Assembly: GCA_003569205.1 (NCBI GenBank)
Contig: BGOK01000017.1
Span: forward strand, 1 to 54,740
DNA length: 54,740 nt
Direction: 5' to 3'
From: Verrucomicrobiota bacterium
Lineage (GTDB): Bacteria > Verrucomicrobiota > Verrucomicrobiia > Opitutales > UBA953
Positions 33,318-42,916 of the stretch are shown in pieces. Both the position numbers and the translations under genes were made by a program. Positions within the stretch are counted from its first letter, which is position 1; each line of letters starts with the position of its first letter. The notes below the pieces were generated by a model that worked only from the letters and a program-made list of their open reading frames with translations, searched no databases and was not told the origin of the DNA.

Positions 33318-34754
33318 TTAGCGGGCTTCGTCCGTGAACCGCTGTTCCCGAATGAGGATGATTTTGACCGTCCCTTGGTAGGATAGCTTTTCCTCGATGG
33401 CACTACGGAGGCGGCGGAGTAGTTCGGTCGCTCCAAAGTCATCGACCTGACCGGGGTCGACAATGACCCGGAGTTCACGGCCGGACTGGAAGGCATAGGC
33501 CTCCCGGATACCTTCGAAGCCGAGGGCCAGGGCCTCCAGGTTCTTTACCCGCTGGACGTAACCCTCGAGCGTCGACGAGCGGGCGCCGGGGCGTGAGCCC
33601 GAGGCGGCATCGGCGATCATCACTAACGGTGCGTAGAGGCTTTCGGCTTCAACCTCGCGGTGGTGGGCAGCGACCGCATTGACCACGCGCGGCTCTTCGC
33701 CGAGTCGGCGGAGCAGGGCGGCGCCGATGAGGGCATGGCTCCCGCCGTCTTCCGCTTCCATGGCTTTACCTAAATCATGCAGGAGCCCCGCGCGCTTGGC
33801 GGGAATGGGGTCGAGCCCTAGTTCGCCAGCTAAGACGGCGCAGAGCTGGGCGACCTCGATCGAATGGGAGAGCGTGTTCTGGTTGGAGGACAGTCGGAAG
33901 TGGAGGCGTCCGAGTAACTCTTCGATGCGTCCATCCATCGGCGGCAGGCCGAGGTCGCGGACGGCGTCACGGCCGAGGCGTTGGGCATGGCGGACGACTT
34001 CGTCGGCGGCTTTGCGGACTAAATCTTCAATGAGGCTCGGGGCGACATTCCCGTTCTTGATGATGCGGTCGAGGGCGATGCGTGCAATCTCGCGGCGGAC
34101 GGGGTCGAAGCACGAAACCAGCACCATACCAGGGGTTTCGTCGATCATCAGCGTTGCGCCCGTCGCTTGTTCGAAGGTGCGAATATTCCGACCCTCGCGG
34201 CCGATGAGGCGACCCTTCATGTCCTCGGAAGGGATACCAACGGACACCGCGGTCGCATCTTGCGTCGTCTGCGTCGTCAAGCGCTGCATGGCCGCGAGTA
34301 AGATGCGGCGGGCTTCGTCCGCGACGTCCTGTTCCGGTCGGTCGAGCATCTCGTGGCGCAGGCGGCGGGCCTCGGTCTCGTATTGCTTCTGCAGGTCGGC
34401 CATCGCTTGGCGCTTAGCATCTTCCGGCGTCAGCCCGGAAAGTCGGAGCGCTTCCCGGGAGAGGAAGTCGCGCTGCCGGAGGCTGTCGGCCTTAAGGGTT
34501 TCCGCCGCTTGAGCTTCCGCTTTCGCTTCCGCGAGAACCCGATGGGCCTCGCGTTGCTCGTCTTGAGCTTGCGCGTGCAGTTCGGCGGCCTCGACCGTCG
34601 CTTCGCGGCGGGCCAGTTCAATTTCATTCTTCAAGCGATCCTCCCGGAGGGCACCGAGGGTCGATTCGCGCCATTTGGCGACCGCGTAGGCGACAATGGC
34701 TCCCGAAGAGAAGGCCACTGCGGCAAGGATACTTTGGTCGGCGGCCTCGGCCAT
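33318..34754 (-). CDS. rny: Ribonuclease Y
   Basis: 478 residues, slightly shorter than the usual 510-520. Residues 5-25 are a membrane anchor. A long charged coiled coil runs from about 35 to 165. The KH domain has MKGRLIGREGRNIRTFEQATG, and the HD phosphohydrolase domain has HSIEVAQLCAVLA and GLLHDLGKAMEAE (the metal-binding HD). RNase Y starts mRNA decay at the inner membrane. It is transcribed away from rodA, 117 bases apart, and precedes the RGG-repeat gene on the same strand. Confidence 0.95.
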   Translation of the reverse strand: MAEAADQSILAAVAFSSGAIVAYAVAKWRESTLGALREDRLKNEIELARREATVEAAELHAQAQDEQREAHRVLAEAKAEAQAAETLKADSLRQRDFLSREALRLSGLTPEDAKRQAMADLQKQYETEARRLRHEMLDRPEQDVADEARRILLAAMQRLTTQTTQDATAVSVGIPSEDMKGRLIGREGRNIRTFEQATGATLMIDETPGMVLVSCFDPVRREIARIALDRIIKNGNVAPSLIEDLVRKAADEVVRHAQRLGRDAVRDLGLPPMDGRIEELLGRLHFRLSSNQNTLSHSIEVAQLCAVLAGELGLDPIPAKRAGLLHDLGKAMEAEDGGSHALIGAALLRRLGEEPRVVNAVAAHHREVEAESLYAPLVMIADAASGSRPGARSSTLEGYVQRVKNLEALALGFEGIREAYAFQSGRELRVIVDPGQVDDFGATELLRRLRSAIEEKLSYQGTVKIILIREQRFTDEAR

Positions 34755-34871
34755 GGTTGCGGTGCGGGCGGGAAGCCCACGACCCGTTACCCTTGCGACC
34801 AGCCCCTTGTCCGCAAGCCCTTTCGGGAGGTTCGCCTTGCACCTTGGGTTTTTGGCGGTTGTTTGGATGGT

Positions 34872-36206
34872 ATGTCACTCCGTAACCATGAAGAAGGCTC
34901 CACGGCCTCCCTCTGGTGGGACAAATTTGCCAATTTCTCATGGCGGACCGACTGGACGCAGGTCCTCTTGATTGCCCTTTTAAGCACTTTGGGGGTTGTC
35001 GCGATCGACTCCGCTGGGAGCTACCGGCAGTCGTCCTATGCTCGGTCTCAGGCCATTTTTATAATTATCGGGTGGATTGCCTACTGGGTCGTTTCTTCCC
35101 TCGATTATCGGCAACTTCGGGTCCATGCCCGCCGGATCTATATCCTGGGGATTTTACTGCTCTTGCCGGTGGCGGCGTGCGCGTTGCTCAAGGAAGACTT
35201 CGGCAGTTTTATTCGGAGTATCAATGGGGCTAGGCGCTGGATGGATTTCGGGGCTTTTTCTATCCAGCCATCCGAGTTCGCCAAGGTTTCCGCCCTGGTT
35301 TTCATCGCGGCCTTATTGGCGCGGGATCCCATCGGTTCTTTTCGGGCGACCTGGCTAACCGTCCTTAAGGTTGCCGGGGCCGCGCTACTGCCCTTTGGCT
35401 TGATTTTTGTGCAACCTGACCTAGGGTCGGCTCTCATCTACCTGCCGCTGTCATTTGCCCTCCTTTTCGTTGCCGGCCTGAGTTTCAGGTTCTTCATGGT
35501 GGCGGGGTTAGCATCTCTCCTGTTGGTGGCAGTTGTTGCGGTCGACCTCGTCGAATACTCCGGTAAAGTGTCGGAATATTCCAAGGCAAATCCCGAGGAC
35601 CGCGATCCCGCTAAAGCCGTCCGTGGTAAGCATGAAGCCACGGCGTGGTTTTTCCTCCTTAAGGATTATCAGCGCGAGCGCTTGATGTCTTTTGTCGCCC
35701 CCGCGGTCGTCGATCCTAAGGGCCTCGGTGCCACCTGGAACGTCAAGCAGGCCGTCATTGCGGTGGGGCGCGGTGGCTTGACTGGTCAGGGCATCGGCAA
35801 GGGAACGCAGGCCCGTTTCGGCTATCTCCCGGAAGCGGCGGCGCATAACGATTTCATCTTTTCAGGCATGGCCGAAGAGATTGGTTTCGCGGGTGGCTTC
35901 ATGGTGCTCTCCGCCTTCGCCTTGCTTTTTTGGCGCGTGGTTCGCACCGCGGTTCGCGCCGCCGACCGTTTTGGTTCGCTGTTGGCTCTCGGCGCCGCCG
36001 CCATCATGGGCACGCACGTCGTGATCAACCTAGGGATGAATATCGATTTGATGCCCGTGACGGGCGTTCCACTACCTTTCCTCAGCTACGGGGGGTCTTT
36101 CGTGCTCAGCTGCTTCCTGCTCCTTGGCTTAGTCCAGAGCGTCCACCGGCATTCGGCTGGTGGCGGCGAACATGAAGGCTCTCCGGCAACCGGCCTAACG
36201 GCCTAA
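34872..36206 (+). CDS. rodA: Rod-shape SEDS glycosyltransferase RodA
   Basis: 444 residues from ATG 34872; the frame stays open far upstream over antisense rny, so that part is rejected. It is a SEDS family protein with about ten membrane helices: GARRWMDFGAFSIQPSEFAK, FVQPDLGSALIYLP, HNDFIFSGMAEEIGF and MPVTGVPLPFLSYGGSF are diagnostic. It polymerises peptidoglycan during elongation. The loop at about 220-290 (KANPEDRDPAKAVRGKHEAT) is longer than in model RodA. The RNase G gene starts eight bases after its stop. Confidence 0.93.
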   Translation: MSLRNHEEGSTASLWWDKFANFSWRTDWTQVLLIALLSTLGVVAIDSAGSYRQSSYARSQAIFIIIGWIAYWVVSSLDYRQLRVHARRIYILGILLLLPVAACALLKEDFGSFIRSINGARRWMDFGAFSIQPSEFAKVSALVFIAALLARDPIGSFRATWLTVLKVAGAALLPFGLIFVQPDLGSALIYLPLSFALLFVAGLSFRFFMVAGLASLLLVAVVAVDLVEYSGKVSEYSKANPEDRDPAKAVRGKHEATAWFFLLKDYQRERLMSFVAPAVVDPKGLGATWNVKQAVIAVGRGGLTGQGIGKGTQARFGYLPEAAAHNDFIFSGMAEEIGFAGGFMVLSAFALLFWRVVRTAVRAADRFGSLLALGAAAIMGTHVVINLGMNIDLMPVTGVPLPFLSYGGSFVLSCFLLLGLVQSVHRHSAGGGEHEGSPATGLTA

Positions 36207-36213
36207 TTCCGAG

Positions 36214-37935
36214 ATGTCCGAAAATACTGAACCCGAAGATCACCTAGAAGATTCCCCCGAAGAAGGCACGCCGCCGACGACTGGGGTGGATCAGCAGAAG
36301 CTCGCCGAAGAGGCCGCCCGCCGGCGCAAGGAGCTCCCGTTGCTACAGCGGATTGTTAAGCACTTCTCCAAGGATCGCAACACGTACCGCGAGCTCGTCA
36401 TCAACGCCGAGACTTTAGAGAAACGCGTCGCGCTGCTGACGAATGGCGTCCTCGACAAGTTCGAGATCGAGCACAAGGGCGAGAACCGCATGGTCGGCGC
36501 AATCTTCAAGGGCCGCGTGCAGAATCTGGAGTCCGGCTTGAAGGCCGCCTTCGTGGATATCGGTCAGCCGAAGAACGCCTTCCTGCACTACTGGGATATG
36601 CTCCCGGCGGCGAACGATTCGCAGGTCGAATTCATCCGCGATAACGAATCCGCCGAGCAGAAGCAGCGCAAGGCCCGCTACCAAGCCAAGGACATCCCCC
36701 AGCTCTTCCCCGCTGGCTCCGACATCGTCATTCAGGTCGTTAAGGATCAGATCGGTACCAAGGGCCCTCGCTCGACGACGAACATCGCCTTGCCGGGCCG
36801 CTACGTCGTCCTGATGCCGTTCAGTGGTGCTTGTGGCGTTTCCCGTAAAATCGAAGACAATGCCGAGCGCGACCGCCTGAAGGACATCCTTCGTTCGTTG
36901 ACCATTCCGGAAGGCATGGGCGTCATCATCCGCACCGCCGGTGAAGGCAAGCAGGCCCGCTGGTTCGTGCGTGACCTGCACATGCTGCTCAAGCGCTGGC
37001 AGGCCATCGTCGAGAAGATTAACGCTCCCGACCGTAAGCCAGTGCTCCTGTACCAAGAGCCTGGCCTCATTGAGCGCACCGTCCGCGACTTCCTCACGGA
37101 AGAGGTCGACCGCATCCTCGTCGATAACCCAGGCGACTTCAAACTGGTCCAGGAACTCGTGGGGGAGATTTCCCCGCGTTCCCGTTCGCGCGTGGAACTC
37201 TACAGCGACCCCATCCCGGTTTTTGAGCGCTACAATATCGAGCGTCAGATTGAGCAGCTCTTCCAGCGGCGCGTCCCGCTCCCGAGCGGTGGCGAAATCG
37301 TCATCGACGAGACCGAGGCCCTCACGGCCATCGACGTCAACACCGGCTCCCACCGGGGCAAGGAAGGGAAGGACGGCAGCTTTATCACGCAGGCTAACTT
37401 GGAGGCCGTGACAGAGGCCGCCCGTCAAATCCAGCTCCGCAACCTCGGCGGCCTCATCATGATCGACACGATCGACATGAAGAACGCCAAGGACCGCAAG
37501 AAGGTCTTCGATACCTTGCGCGAGGCGATGGAGAATGATCGCGCGAAGCACCAGATCTTGCCGATTTCACAGCTCGGCGTGCTGCAAATGACCCGCCAGC
37601 GTCACACCGAGTCGAACACGACCTCGATGTACACCGCGTGCCCGCATTGCCAAGGTCGCGGTATCGTTAAGAACCCGCGCACGGTCTCGGTCGAGGTTCA
37701 GCGCAAGCTCCTGGGCCTCATCCGTCGACTCCGCACTGAGCGCAAGGCCTCGGGCGAGATTGTCATCCGCATTGTCCTGCACCCCATCAACCTCGACCGC
37801 ATCAAGCTCGAGGATAAGGATTTCTTCATCGACCTCGAGAAATCCTGTAATGTCCGCCTTCTATTCAAGCATGACGCCGCGTTCCACGTGGAGACGTTCA
37901 AGCTGATGGACGAGGCTGGGAACGACTTCCGCTAA
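36214..37935 (+). CDS. rng: Ribonuclease E/G family protein
   Basis: 573 residues, closer to RNase G plus an N-terminal extension of about 60 acidic/polar residues. The S1 domain (about 85-180) has GAIFKGRVQNLESGLKAAFVDIG. The catalytic DNase-I-like part has IVIDETEALTAIDVNTG (metal-binding Asp) and GGLIMIDTIDMKN. The zinc link is CPHCQGRG (CxxC). No long C-terminal scaffold as in E. coli RNase E is present. It processes rRNA and mRNA. It is co-directional with rodA; finding it within 2 kb of rny puts two main endoribonucleases side by side. Confidence 0.94.
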   Translation: MSENTEPEDHLEDSPEEGTPPTTGVDQQKLAEEAARRRKELPLLQRIVKHFSKDRNTYRELVINAETLEKRVALLTNGVLDKFEIEHKGENRMVGAIFKGRVQNLESGLKAAFVDIGQPKNAFLHYWDMLPAANDSQVEFIRDNESAEQKQRKARYQAKDIPQLFPAGSDIVIQVVKDQIGTKGPRSTTNIALPGRYVVLMPFSGACGVSRKIEDNAERDRLKDILRSLTIPEGMGVIIRTAGEGKQARWFVRDLHMLLKRWQAIVEKINAPDRKPVLLYQEPGLIERTVRDFLTEEVDRILVDNPGDFKLVQELVGEISPRSRSRVELYSDPIPVFERYNIERQIEQLFQRRVPLPSGGEIVIDETEALTAIDVNTGSHRGKEGKDGSFITQANLEAVTEAARQIQLRNLGGLIMIDTIDMKNAKDRKKVFDTLREAMENDRAKHQILPISQLGVLQMTRQRHTESNTTSMYTACPHCQGRGIVKNPRTVSVEVQRKLLGLIRRLRTERKASGEIVIRIVLHPINLDRIKLEDKDFFIDLEKSCNVRLLFKHDAAFHVETFKLMDEAGNDFR

Positions 37936-37955
37936 GCCGTCGGCTGTCGGGGGCG

Positions 37956-39857
37956 TCAGACGCCCCGGCGGGCCCGGTGGGCGAGCAACCGCAGTCCATT
38001 GAGGCACACGATTACCGTGCTGCCTTCATGGACGGCGACGCCGAGGGTGAGCGGGGCACCCTTGAAGATGACGATGGCGGCCATCGTGAAGGCGGCGCCC
38101 ACGGAGATCGCAATATTCACGCGGATAGCCGTCCGGGCGGCTTGGCTCAGGTCGATGGCCGTCAGCAAGCGTTCGATACGGTCATCGGTCAGGACGACAT
38201 CGCTAGACTCGAGGGCGGCGTCGCTCCCGCGTCCCCCCATGCCGATGGCCACGTCGGCCGCGGCGAGGCTCGGGGCGTCATTGACGCCATCCCCGACCAT
38301 CGCGACCACATGGCCTTCGGTCGATAGCTTACGGATGGCCTGCATCTTGGCATCAGGCGTGAGGCCCGCCCGGTAACTTTGGATGCCGACCTGTTGGGCG
38401 GCGACGACGGCCGCTTCTTCGCGATCCCCCGTCAACATGACCGTGCGAATACCTTGTTGATGGAGGGCGGCGAGGGTAGGGGCACTGGCCGGGCGGATGG
38501 CGTCGACGAGCGTCGCCCGGACCTGCACGGAGCCATCGGAAGCCCAGACCTCGCTCACGATGGCGCCGGCGGCAACTGGGGCGCCCGGCAGGTCGTGCCC
38601 ACCGACGAATTCACAGGAGCCCACACTCCAGCGGGTGCCCTCGACGGTGCCAGCGATGCCTTGGCCAGGCGAGTTGGAGAGTCCGGTGACGGCTTGGCTG
38701 GTCGCGCCTTCGGCTTGGCAGGCTTTGACGATGCCTACGGCGAAGGGATGGGTCGAGTTGGCCTCGATAGAGAGCAGGGCATTGAGCGCCCGTCGGCGGT
38801 CAGCGTTGGCAGGGAAGACCTCCAAGGCCGCGACGGCGGGTTCGCCGGCGGTCAAAGTGCCGGTCTTGTCGAAACAGACGCAGTCGACGTCGGCGAGGCG
38901 TTCCACCGCAGCGCCACCGCGAAAGAGAATCCCATGGCGGGCGCCGTTGGCGATGGCGGCCAGGACCGCGGAGGGCACGGAGAGTACTAAGGCACAGGGG
39001 CTGAGTACGACCAGCAACGTCATGGCACGGTAGAGGGCAGAGTCTTCGGTGCCCAACGCCGGGCGCCCCAGGAGCAGTTGCAGGCCGAAGAAGGCGGCCG
39101 AAGCGGTCAAGGTGAAGATGGCGTAGGTATCGCCCCAGCGGTCGATGGCACGTTGCGCAGGGGCCTTGCTCTCTTGCGCCTCGCGGATGAGAGCCACAAT
39201 GCGGTGGAGGGCACTATCCTTTTCGGCCTTGGTCACGCGGACGACGAGCCGACCCCAGCTATTCAGCGTTCCGCTGGAGACGCTAGAGCCAGGTCCTTTG
39301 TCCACTGGCTTGGCTTCGCCGGTTAGGTTGGATTCATCGATACCACTCTCACCTTCAGTGACGATCCCATCGGCTGGAACTAGTTCACCAGGAAGCACGA
39401 GGACGATTTGACCTGGTTGCAGGGCGGCGACTGCCACGACGCTCTCTTTGCCGTCAGAACCCAGTAAACGGGCCTGTTTAGGGGCTTTATCGAGCAGGGC
39501 GTCGATCGCTCCGCGGGTGCGATCCATCGCATAATGCTCGATAGCGCCCGCGGTGCTGAAGAGGAAAAGGAGGAGGACGCCTTCCTCTGGGTGGCCGACG
39601 ATCCAGGCACCGCCGGCGGCGAGCAACATCAGCAAGTGGACGTCGATGCGGCGCTCACGGAGCGCCGCCCAGGCGTCGACCGCTGCATCCCAACCACCGG
39701 CGAGGCAGGCGAGCGCGAGGAGTGCGGGAGCGCACCAGGCCCACTCGCTCGGTGGTACCAAAAAGTGACCGCAAGCGAGCGCCGCGAGACCCAAAACTCC
39801 GCAGCTCAGCGCCAAGATCGCAATTTTTTTCCATTCGCCCGGGGCTTCGTTGTGCAT
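37956..39857 (-). CDS. P1B-4-type metal-transporting ATPase (Co/Fe/Zn class)
   Basis: 633 residues. About six to eight membrane helices, no N-terminal metal-binding domain. TGE-like actuator motif (ESNLTGEAKPV), phosphorylation site DKTGTLTAGE (Asp about 330), TGDREEAAVVA and GDGVNDAPSLAAADVAIGMG. The membrane metal site is SPC (VLSPCALVLS) rather than CPC, and the last helices have HEGSTVIVCLNGLRLL. SPC plus HEGxT defines the P1B-4 group (CoaT, CtpD, PfeT), which exports cobalt, iron or zinc. The ion here is not known. Tandem repeats sit upstream of the gene. Confidence 0.9.
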   Translation of the reverse strand: MHNEAPGEWKKIAILALSCGVLGLAALACGHFLVPPSEWAWCAPALLALACLAGGWDAAVDAWAALRERRIDVHLLMLLAAGGAWIVGHPEEGVLLLFLFSTAGAIEHYAMDRTRGAIDALLDKAPKQARLLGSDGKESVVAVAALQPGQIVLVLPGELVPADGIVTEGESGIDESNLTGEAKPVDKGPGSSVSSGTLNSWGRLVVRVTKAEKDSALHRIVALIREAQESKAPAQRAIDRWGDTYAIFTLTASAAFFGLQLLLGRPALGTEDSALYRAMTLLVVLSPCALVLSVPSAVLAAIANGARHGILFRGGAAVERLADVDCVCFDKTGTLTAGEPAVAALEVFPANADRRRALNALLSIEANSTHPFAVGIVKACQAEGATSQAVTGLSNSPGQGIAGTVEGTRWSVGSCEFVGGHDLPGAPVAAGAIVSEVWASDGSVQVRATLVDAIRPASAPTLAALHQQGIRTVMLTGDREEAAVVAAQQVGIQSYRAGLTPDAKMQAIRKLSTEGHVVAMVGDGVNDAPSLAAADVAIGMGGRGSDAALESSDVVLTDDRIERLLTAIDLSQAARTAIRVNIAISVGAAFTMAAIVIFKGAPLTLGVAVHEGSTVIVCLNGLRLLAHRARRGV

Positions 39858-39867
39858 GTGATTCTTC

Positions 39868-39888
39868 TACGTGCGAAATATACGTGCG
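39868..39888. promoter_or_regulatory. Tandem direct repeat ahead of the metal ATPase
   Basis: TACGTGCG-AAATA-TACGTGCG: two identical 8-mers separated by five bases, starting 11 bases upstream of the ATPase ATG (minus strand). The position suits a metalloregulator site or a translation-level element. No known box is matched. Confidence 0.35.
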
Positions 39889-40057
39889 TCAATCTCGCTA
39901 CGATGAACACGAGTTAAAGTCGCTGTAGTGAATTCGCGTTTACGATTTCGTCGGCAGCGAAACCGTGAGCGCCAAAAGTCATTCGTCGTCGATTACAAAA
40001 ATTCCTCTTGCGCAGTTGTGATAAATGCCTACACCTTAACCCAGAGTTAACCGCAAC

Positions 40058-40453
40058 GTGACGAACCGAACCGAAACCCCCAGCGAAAGCCTGATCACCG
40101 TGTCGCTTCCCCCGAAGCTCCATTCTGATGCGGTCGCCTTTCAGCACCGGACCGGTCTCGCCACTCTCAGTGAAGTCATCCGTCATGCACTCGACTGCTA
40201 TGATGATGCCCGTCCTGCCCTAGAGCCTACTCGCTCTCGCCAGGTTTCTTTCCGCGTACCGTCGGAGCTCCGCACTCGTATCACCCGTCAGGCGCGCAAC
40301 GCCAGGGTAAGTGTAGGGCGAATCGTCAGGGTGGCGCTTCAGGCGCTGCCCTCTAACCCAACAACGATCCAAAATAAGGAAAAAACTATGGCAAAGAAAA
40401 AGGCTGCTGCTAAGAAGAGCGCCAAGAAGGCCACCAAAGCTAAGAAGAAGTAA
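40058..40453 (+). CDS. Tandem ribbon-helix-helix protein with Lys-rich tail
   Basis: 131 residues from GTG 40058. Two segments each look like a ribbon-helix-helix unit: a strand ITVSLPP then helices to about residue 50, and a strand QVSFRVP then helices to about residue 100. Residues 111-131 form a Lys/Ala tail (AKKKAAAKKSAKKATKAKKK) like bacterial histone-H1 homologues. A DNA-binding role is inferred. Inside the gene, AAGGA at 40376-40380 and an in-frame ATG at 40388 could start a separate 21-residue peptide. The long antisense frame is rejected. Confidence 0.6.
   Translation: MTNRTETPSESLITVSLPPKLHSDAVAFQHRTGLATLSEVIRHALDCYDDARPALEPTRSRQVSFRVPSELRTRITRQARNARVSVGRIVRVALQALPSNPTTIQNKEKTMAKKKAAAKKSAKKATKAKKK
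40388..40453 (+). CDS. Possible internal start: 21-aa Lys/Ala-rich H1-like peptide
   Basis: ATG 40388 lies seven bases behind AAGGA, the best Shine-Dalgarno match noticed in this part of the window. It is in frame with the longer RHH gene and would give only the basic tail. It may be an independent product, or the true gene if the upstream reading is not translated. Confidence 0.35.
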   Translation: MAKKKAAAKKSAKKATKAKKK

Positions 40454-40511
40454 TTCTTCCTAGTCTTTCCGTCCTTCGTGACGGATGGCCGCCGGTACCC
40501 CCGGTAACACA

Positions 40512-40541
40512 AGGACCCTCGAAAGAGGGTCCTTTTCTGTT
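40512..40541 (+). terminator. Terminator after the RHH gene
   Basis: AGGACCCTC-GAAA-GAGGGTCCT (9 bp, GAAA loop), followed by TTTCTGTTT. Confidence 0.92.
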
Positions 40542-40614
40542 TCTAGGGGTCGCAGGTGGTGTTGGCTTGAAAACGCCCCTGCGCAGTCTTTGTTTCCCCT
40601 GCTAACCCTTCCCA

Positions 40615-41875
40615 ATGAGCACCCCTCCTGCCAACGCCGGCCGCATCACCATCGCCCACGGCAAACTCACGGTCCCCGACCGCCCCATTATTCCCTTCAT
40701 TGAAGGGGACGGCACGGGTCCTGATATCTGGCGTGCTTCCGTCCGCGTCCTCGATGCGGCCGTGGCTAAGGCGTATGCCGGCCAGCGCCAGATTCAATGG
40801 CTCGAAGTCCTTGCCGGTGAGAAGTCTTACAATAAGACGCAGAACTGGCTCCCAGAGGAGACCCTCACCGCCTTCCGCGATTACCTCGTCGGCATTAAGG
40901 GCCCTTTGACGACCCCGACTGGCGGCGGCATCCGCTCCCTGAACGTCGCCCTGCGTCAGCAGCTTGACCTCTACGTTTGCCTTCGCCCGGTGCAGTGGTT
41001 TGTCGGCGTGCCTTCGCCCGTCAAGAATCCCGGCAAGGTCAACATGGTCATCTTCCGTGAGAACACCGAAGACATCTACGCTGGCATCGACTTTGAAGCG
41101 GGCTCCGAAGTCGCGCTTAAGACGTTGGAGTTCATTAAGACCAACTTCCCTAAGGAATTCACGAAGATTCCGCTTCGGGGCGGAGCAGCCGGCCACGGTC
41201 GGCATCGGCATCAAGCCCGTGTCCCGCCCAGGTTCCGAGCGTCTCATCCGCTCGGCCCTCCAGTACGCCATCGAGAATAAGCGCAAGTCGCTCACCTTGG
41301 TCCACAAGGGTAACATCATGAAGTACACCGAAGGGGCCTTCATGAAGTGGGGTTACGACCTCGCCAAGAGCGAGTTCGGCGCGGTCGAAATCGACGGCGG
41401 CCCATGGTGCAAAATCCCGGAAGGGCTGCCGGGCGCTGGCCTCATCATCAAGGACGCCATTGCCGATATCACCCTCCAGCAGATCCTCACGCGCCCGACC
41501 GACTTCGACGTCATCGCGACGCTTAACCTGAACGGCGACTACCTCTCCGACGCCTTGGCGGCCCAGGTCGGCGGCATCGGTATCGCTCCAGGCGGTAATA
41601 TTAACTACCTCACCGGCCACGCGATCTTTGAGGCGACCCACGGCACGGCCCCGAAGTATGCCAACAAGGATGTCGTGAACCCCGGCTCGGTCGTCCTCTC
41701 GGGTGAGATGATGCTCCGCTACATGGGTTGGACCGAGGCCGCTGACCTCGTCCTGAAGGGGCTCAACGGCGCCATTGGTGGCGGCCGGGTGACCTACGAC
41801 TTTGCCCGCCAGATGCAGGGAGCGACGGAAATTAAATGTTCCGAGTTTGGTGACGCGATCATTGCGGCGATGTAA
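40615..41875 (+). CDS. icd: Isocitrate dehydrogenase (NADP type), frame-broken
   Basis: About 420 residues restored. It oxidises isocitrate to 2-oxoglutarate in the TCA cycle. The N-terminal part has [39 protein letters not shown] and [13 protein letters not shown]. An extra C near 41170 shifts the frame; the next part has [39 protein letters not shown] and [19 protein letters not shown]. Conserved sequence on both sides of the break shows a single gene. The length and motifs fit the E. coli-type NADP enzyme; cofactor preference is inferred. Confidence 0.93.
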
Positions 41876-41907
41876 CTTCTGGGTTTCTATAGTTAAGGTT
41901 TTTACCA

Positions 41908-41948
41908 GCGATGGCAGGCTCCGAAAGGGGCTTGCCATCGCTTATTTT
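41908..41948 (+). terminator. icd terminator
   Basis: GCGATGGCA pairs with TGCCATCGC, and the stem continues inward with some G-U pairs to a GAAA loop (about 15 bp). TTATTTTT follows. Confidence 0.9.
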
Positions 41949-41978
41949 TAGGCTACAAAAAGGACTCCTGACCAAACT

Positions 41979-42758
41979 ATGAAGAACACCCTCACCGCCC
42001 TCGCCCTCGCTGTTTTCACCGCGGGTATCGCTCACGCCCAAACCGCCCCGACTCCAGTCGTCGTTGCCGTTCCTTCCTCTGACATCTCCGTCAGCGGCCG
42101 CTTCTCTTGGGAAGCTAAGAACGTCTTCCGTGGTAAGGAGCGCTCCAGCACCGATGGCCTGATCCAGTCCACCGTCAGCGTCGAGTCCGCCGTCCCCGGC
42201 TTTGCCGGCGTCTCTGCTTACGTCAGCTACTTCAACGCCGACAATTTCGAGCGCACGCTCAACATCGGTGGTCGCACCGACCTCAATGGCGTCGGCACGG
42301 TTGAATTCGGCGTGTCCCGCACGAGCAACTCGACCACAGTAGCGACCCTCGTTCCTCAAGGCTTCACCCGCATCGACAATAGCCGCGAGCTGTACGTCGG
42401 CGTCGCCCAGAAACCTGGTTCCTTCGTCCGCGCCTCTGCGTTCCTCTACTACAATACGGACCTCAAGCAGACCAACCTCGTGGTGGCTGGTTCCAAGGAC
42501 TACGAAGGTAAGAGTCTCGGTATCCCGGGCTTCGACCTCGAAACCAAGGCTTACGTCGGTCTCGCTGACTCCAAGGCTTCCTCCCACGACATTGCCAACT
42601 CCTACATCTACGTCGGCGCTTCCGCCGATGTGACCCGTGCCATCGGCACCGGTGCTAAGGTGGGTCTCGGCGTCAACTGGGCCTACAACACCGACGGCCA
42701 GACTGCGACCGCCGGCAAGACCGTCTGGCTCAAGGCTTACGCTAACTTCAAGTTCTAA
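41979..42758 (+). CDS. TorF-like outer-membrane beta-barrel protein
   Basis: 259 residues. Signal peptide with cleavage after AHA (about residue 20). ISVSGRFSWEAKNVFRGKERSS at the mature start resembles the Gcw_chp/TorF putative porin family (strand then RG). Alternating strands continue, with a terminal Phe (LKAYANFKF) as needed for barrel insertion. Substrate unknown. It stands alone between two strong terminators, so it has its own promoter in the 30 bases before it or is read through from icd. Confidence 0.8.
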   Translation: MKNTLTALALAVFTAGIAHAQTAPTPVVVAVPSSDISVSGRFSWEAKNVFRGKERSSTDGLIQSTVSVESAVPGFAGVSAYVSYFNADNFERTLNIGGRTDLNGVGTVEFGVSRTSNSTTVATLVPQGFTRIDNSRELYVGVAQKPGSFVRASAFLYYNTDLKQTNLVVAGSKDYEGKSLGIPGFDLETKAYVGLADSKASSHDIANSYIYVGASADVTRAIGTGAKVGLGVNWAYNTDGQTATAGKTVWLKAYANFKF

Positions 42759-42783
42759 GCCCCGAGCTTAGGGCTTTCCCCCG

Positions 42784-42817
42784 AAAGGCGCGACGCAGGT
42801 CGCGCCTTTCTTGTTTT
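42784..42817 (+). terminator. Terminator of the TorF-like gene
   Basis: AAAGGCGCGAC and GTCGCGCCTTT (11 bp, loop GCAG), followed by CTTGTTTT. Confidence 0.93.
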
Positions 42818-42872
42818 AAGCCCCAGACCACCCCTGGGGGGGCACTTTCCCCTCAAATCCCATATTCGGGTG

Positions 42873-42900
42873 TTGACGGAGGGGGGTGACTTCTCATTTT
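42873..42900 (+). promoter_or_regulatory. Possible rplM promoter
   Basis: TTGACG (42873-42878) matches a -35 box well; the -10 (CATTTT, 42895-42900) is poor. Position 17 bases before the rplM ATG is plausible but tight. Confidence 0.25.
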
Positions 42901-42916
42901 CCGACTTTCCCTCTTT

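Noticed and set aside
36415..37551. 378-residue minus-strand frame opposite rng
   Set aside because: Shadow of the RNase E/G gene, with no recognisable motif.
37949..37967. GGGGCGT/ACGCCCC hairpin between rng and the ATPase gene as terminator
   Set aside because: No T-run on either side and it overlaps the ATPase stop; kept only as a possible weak structure.
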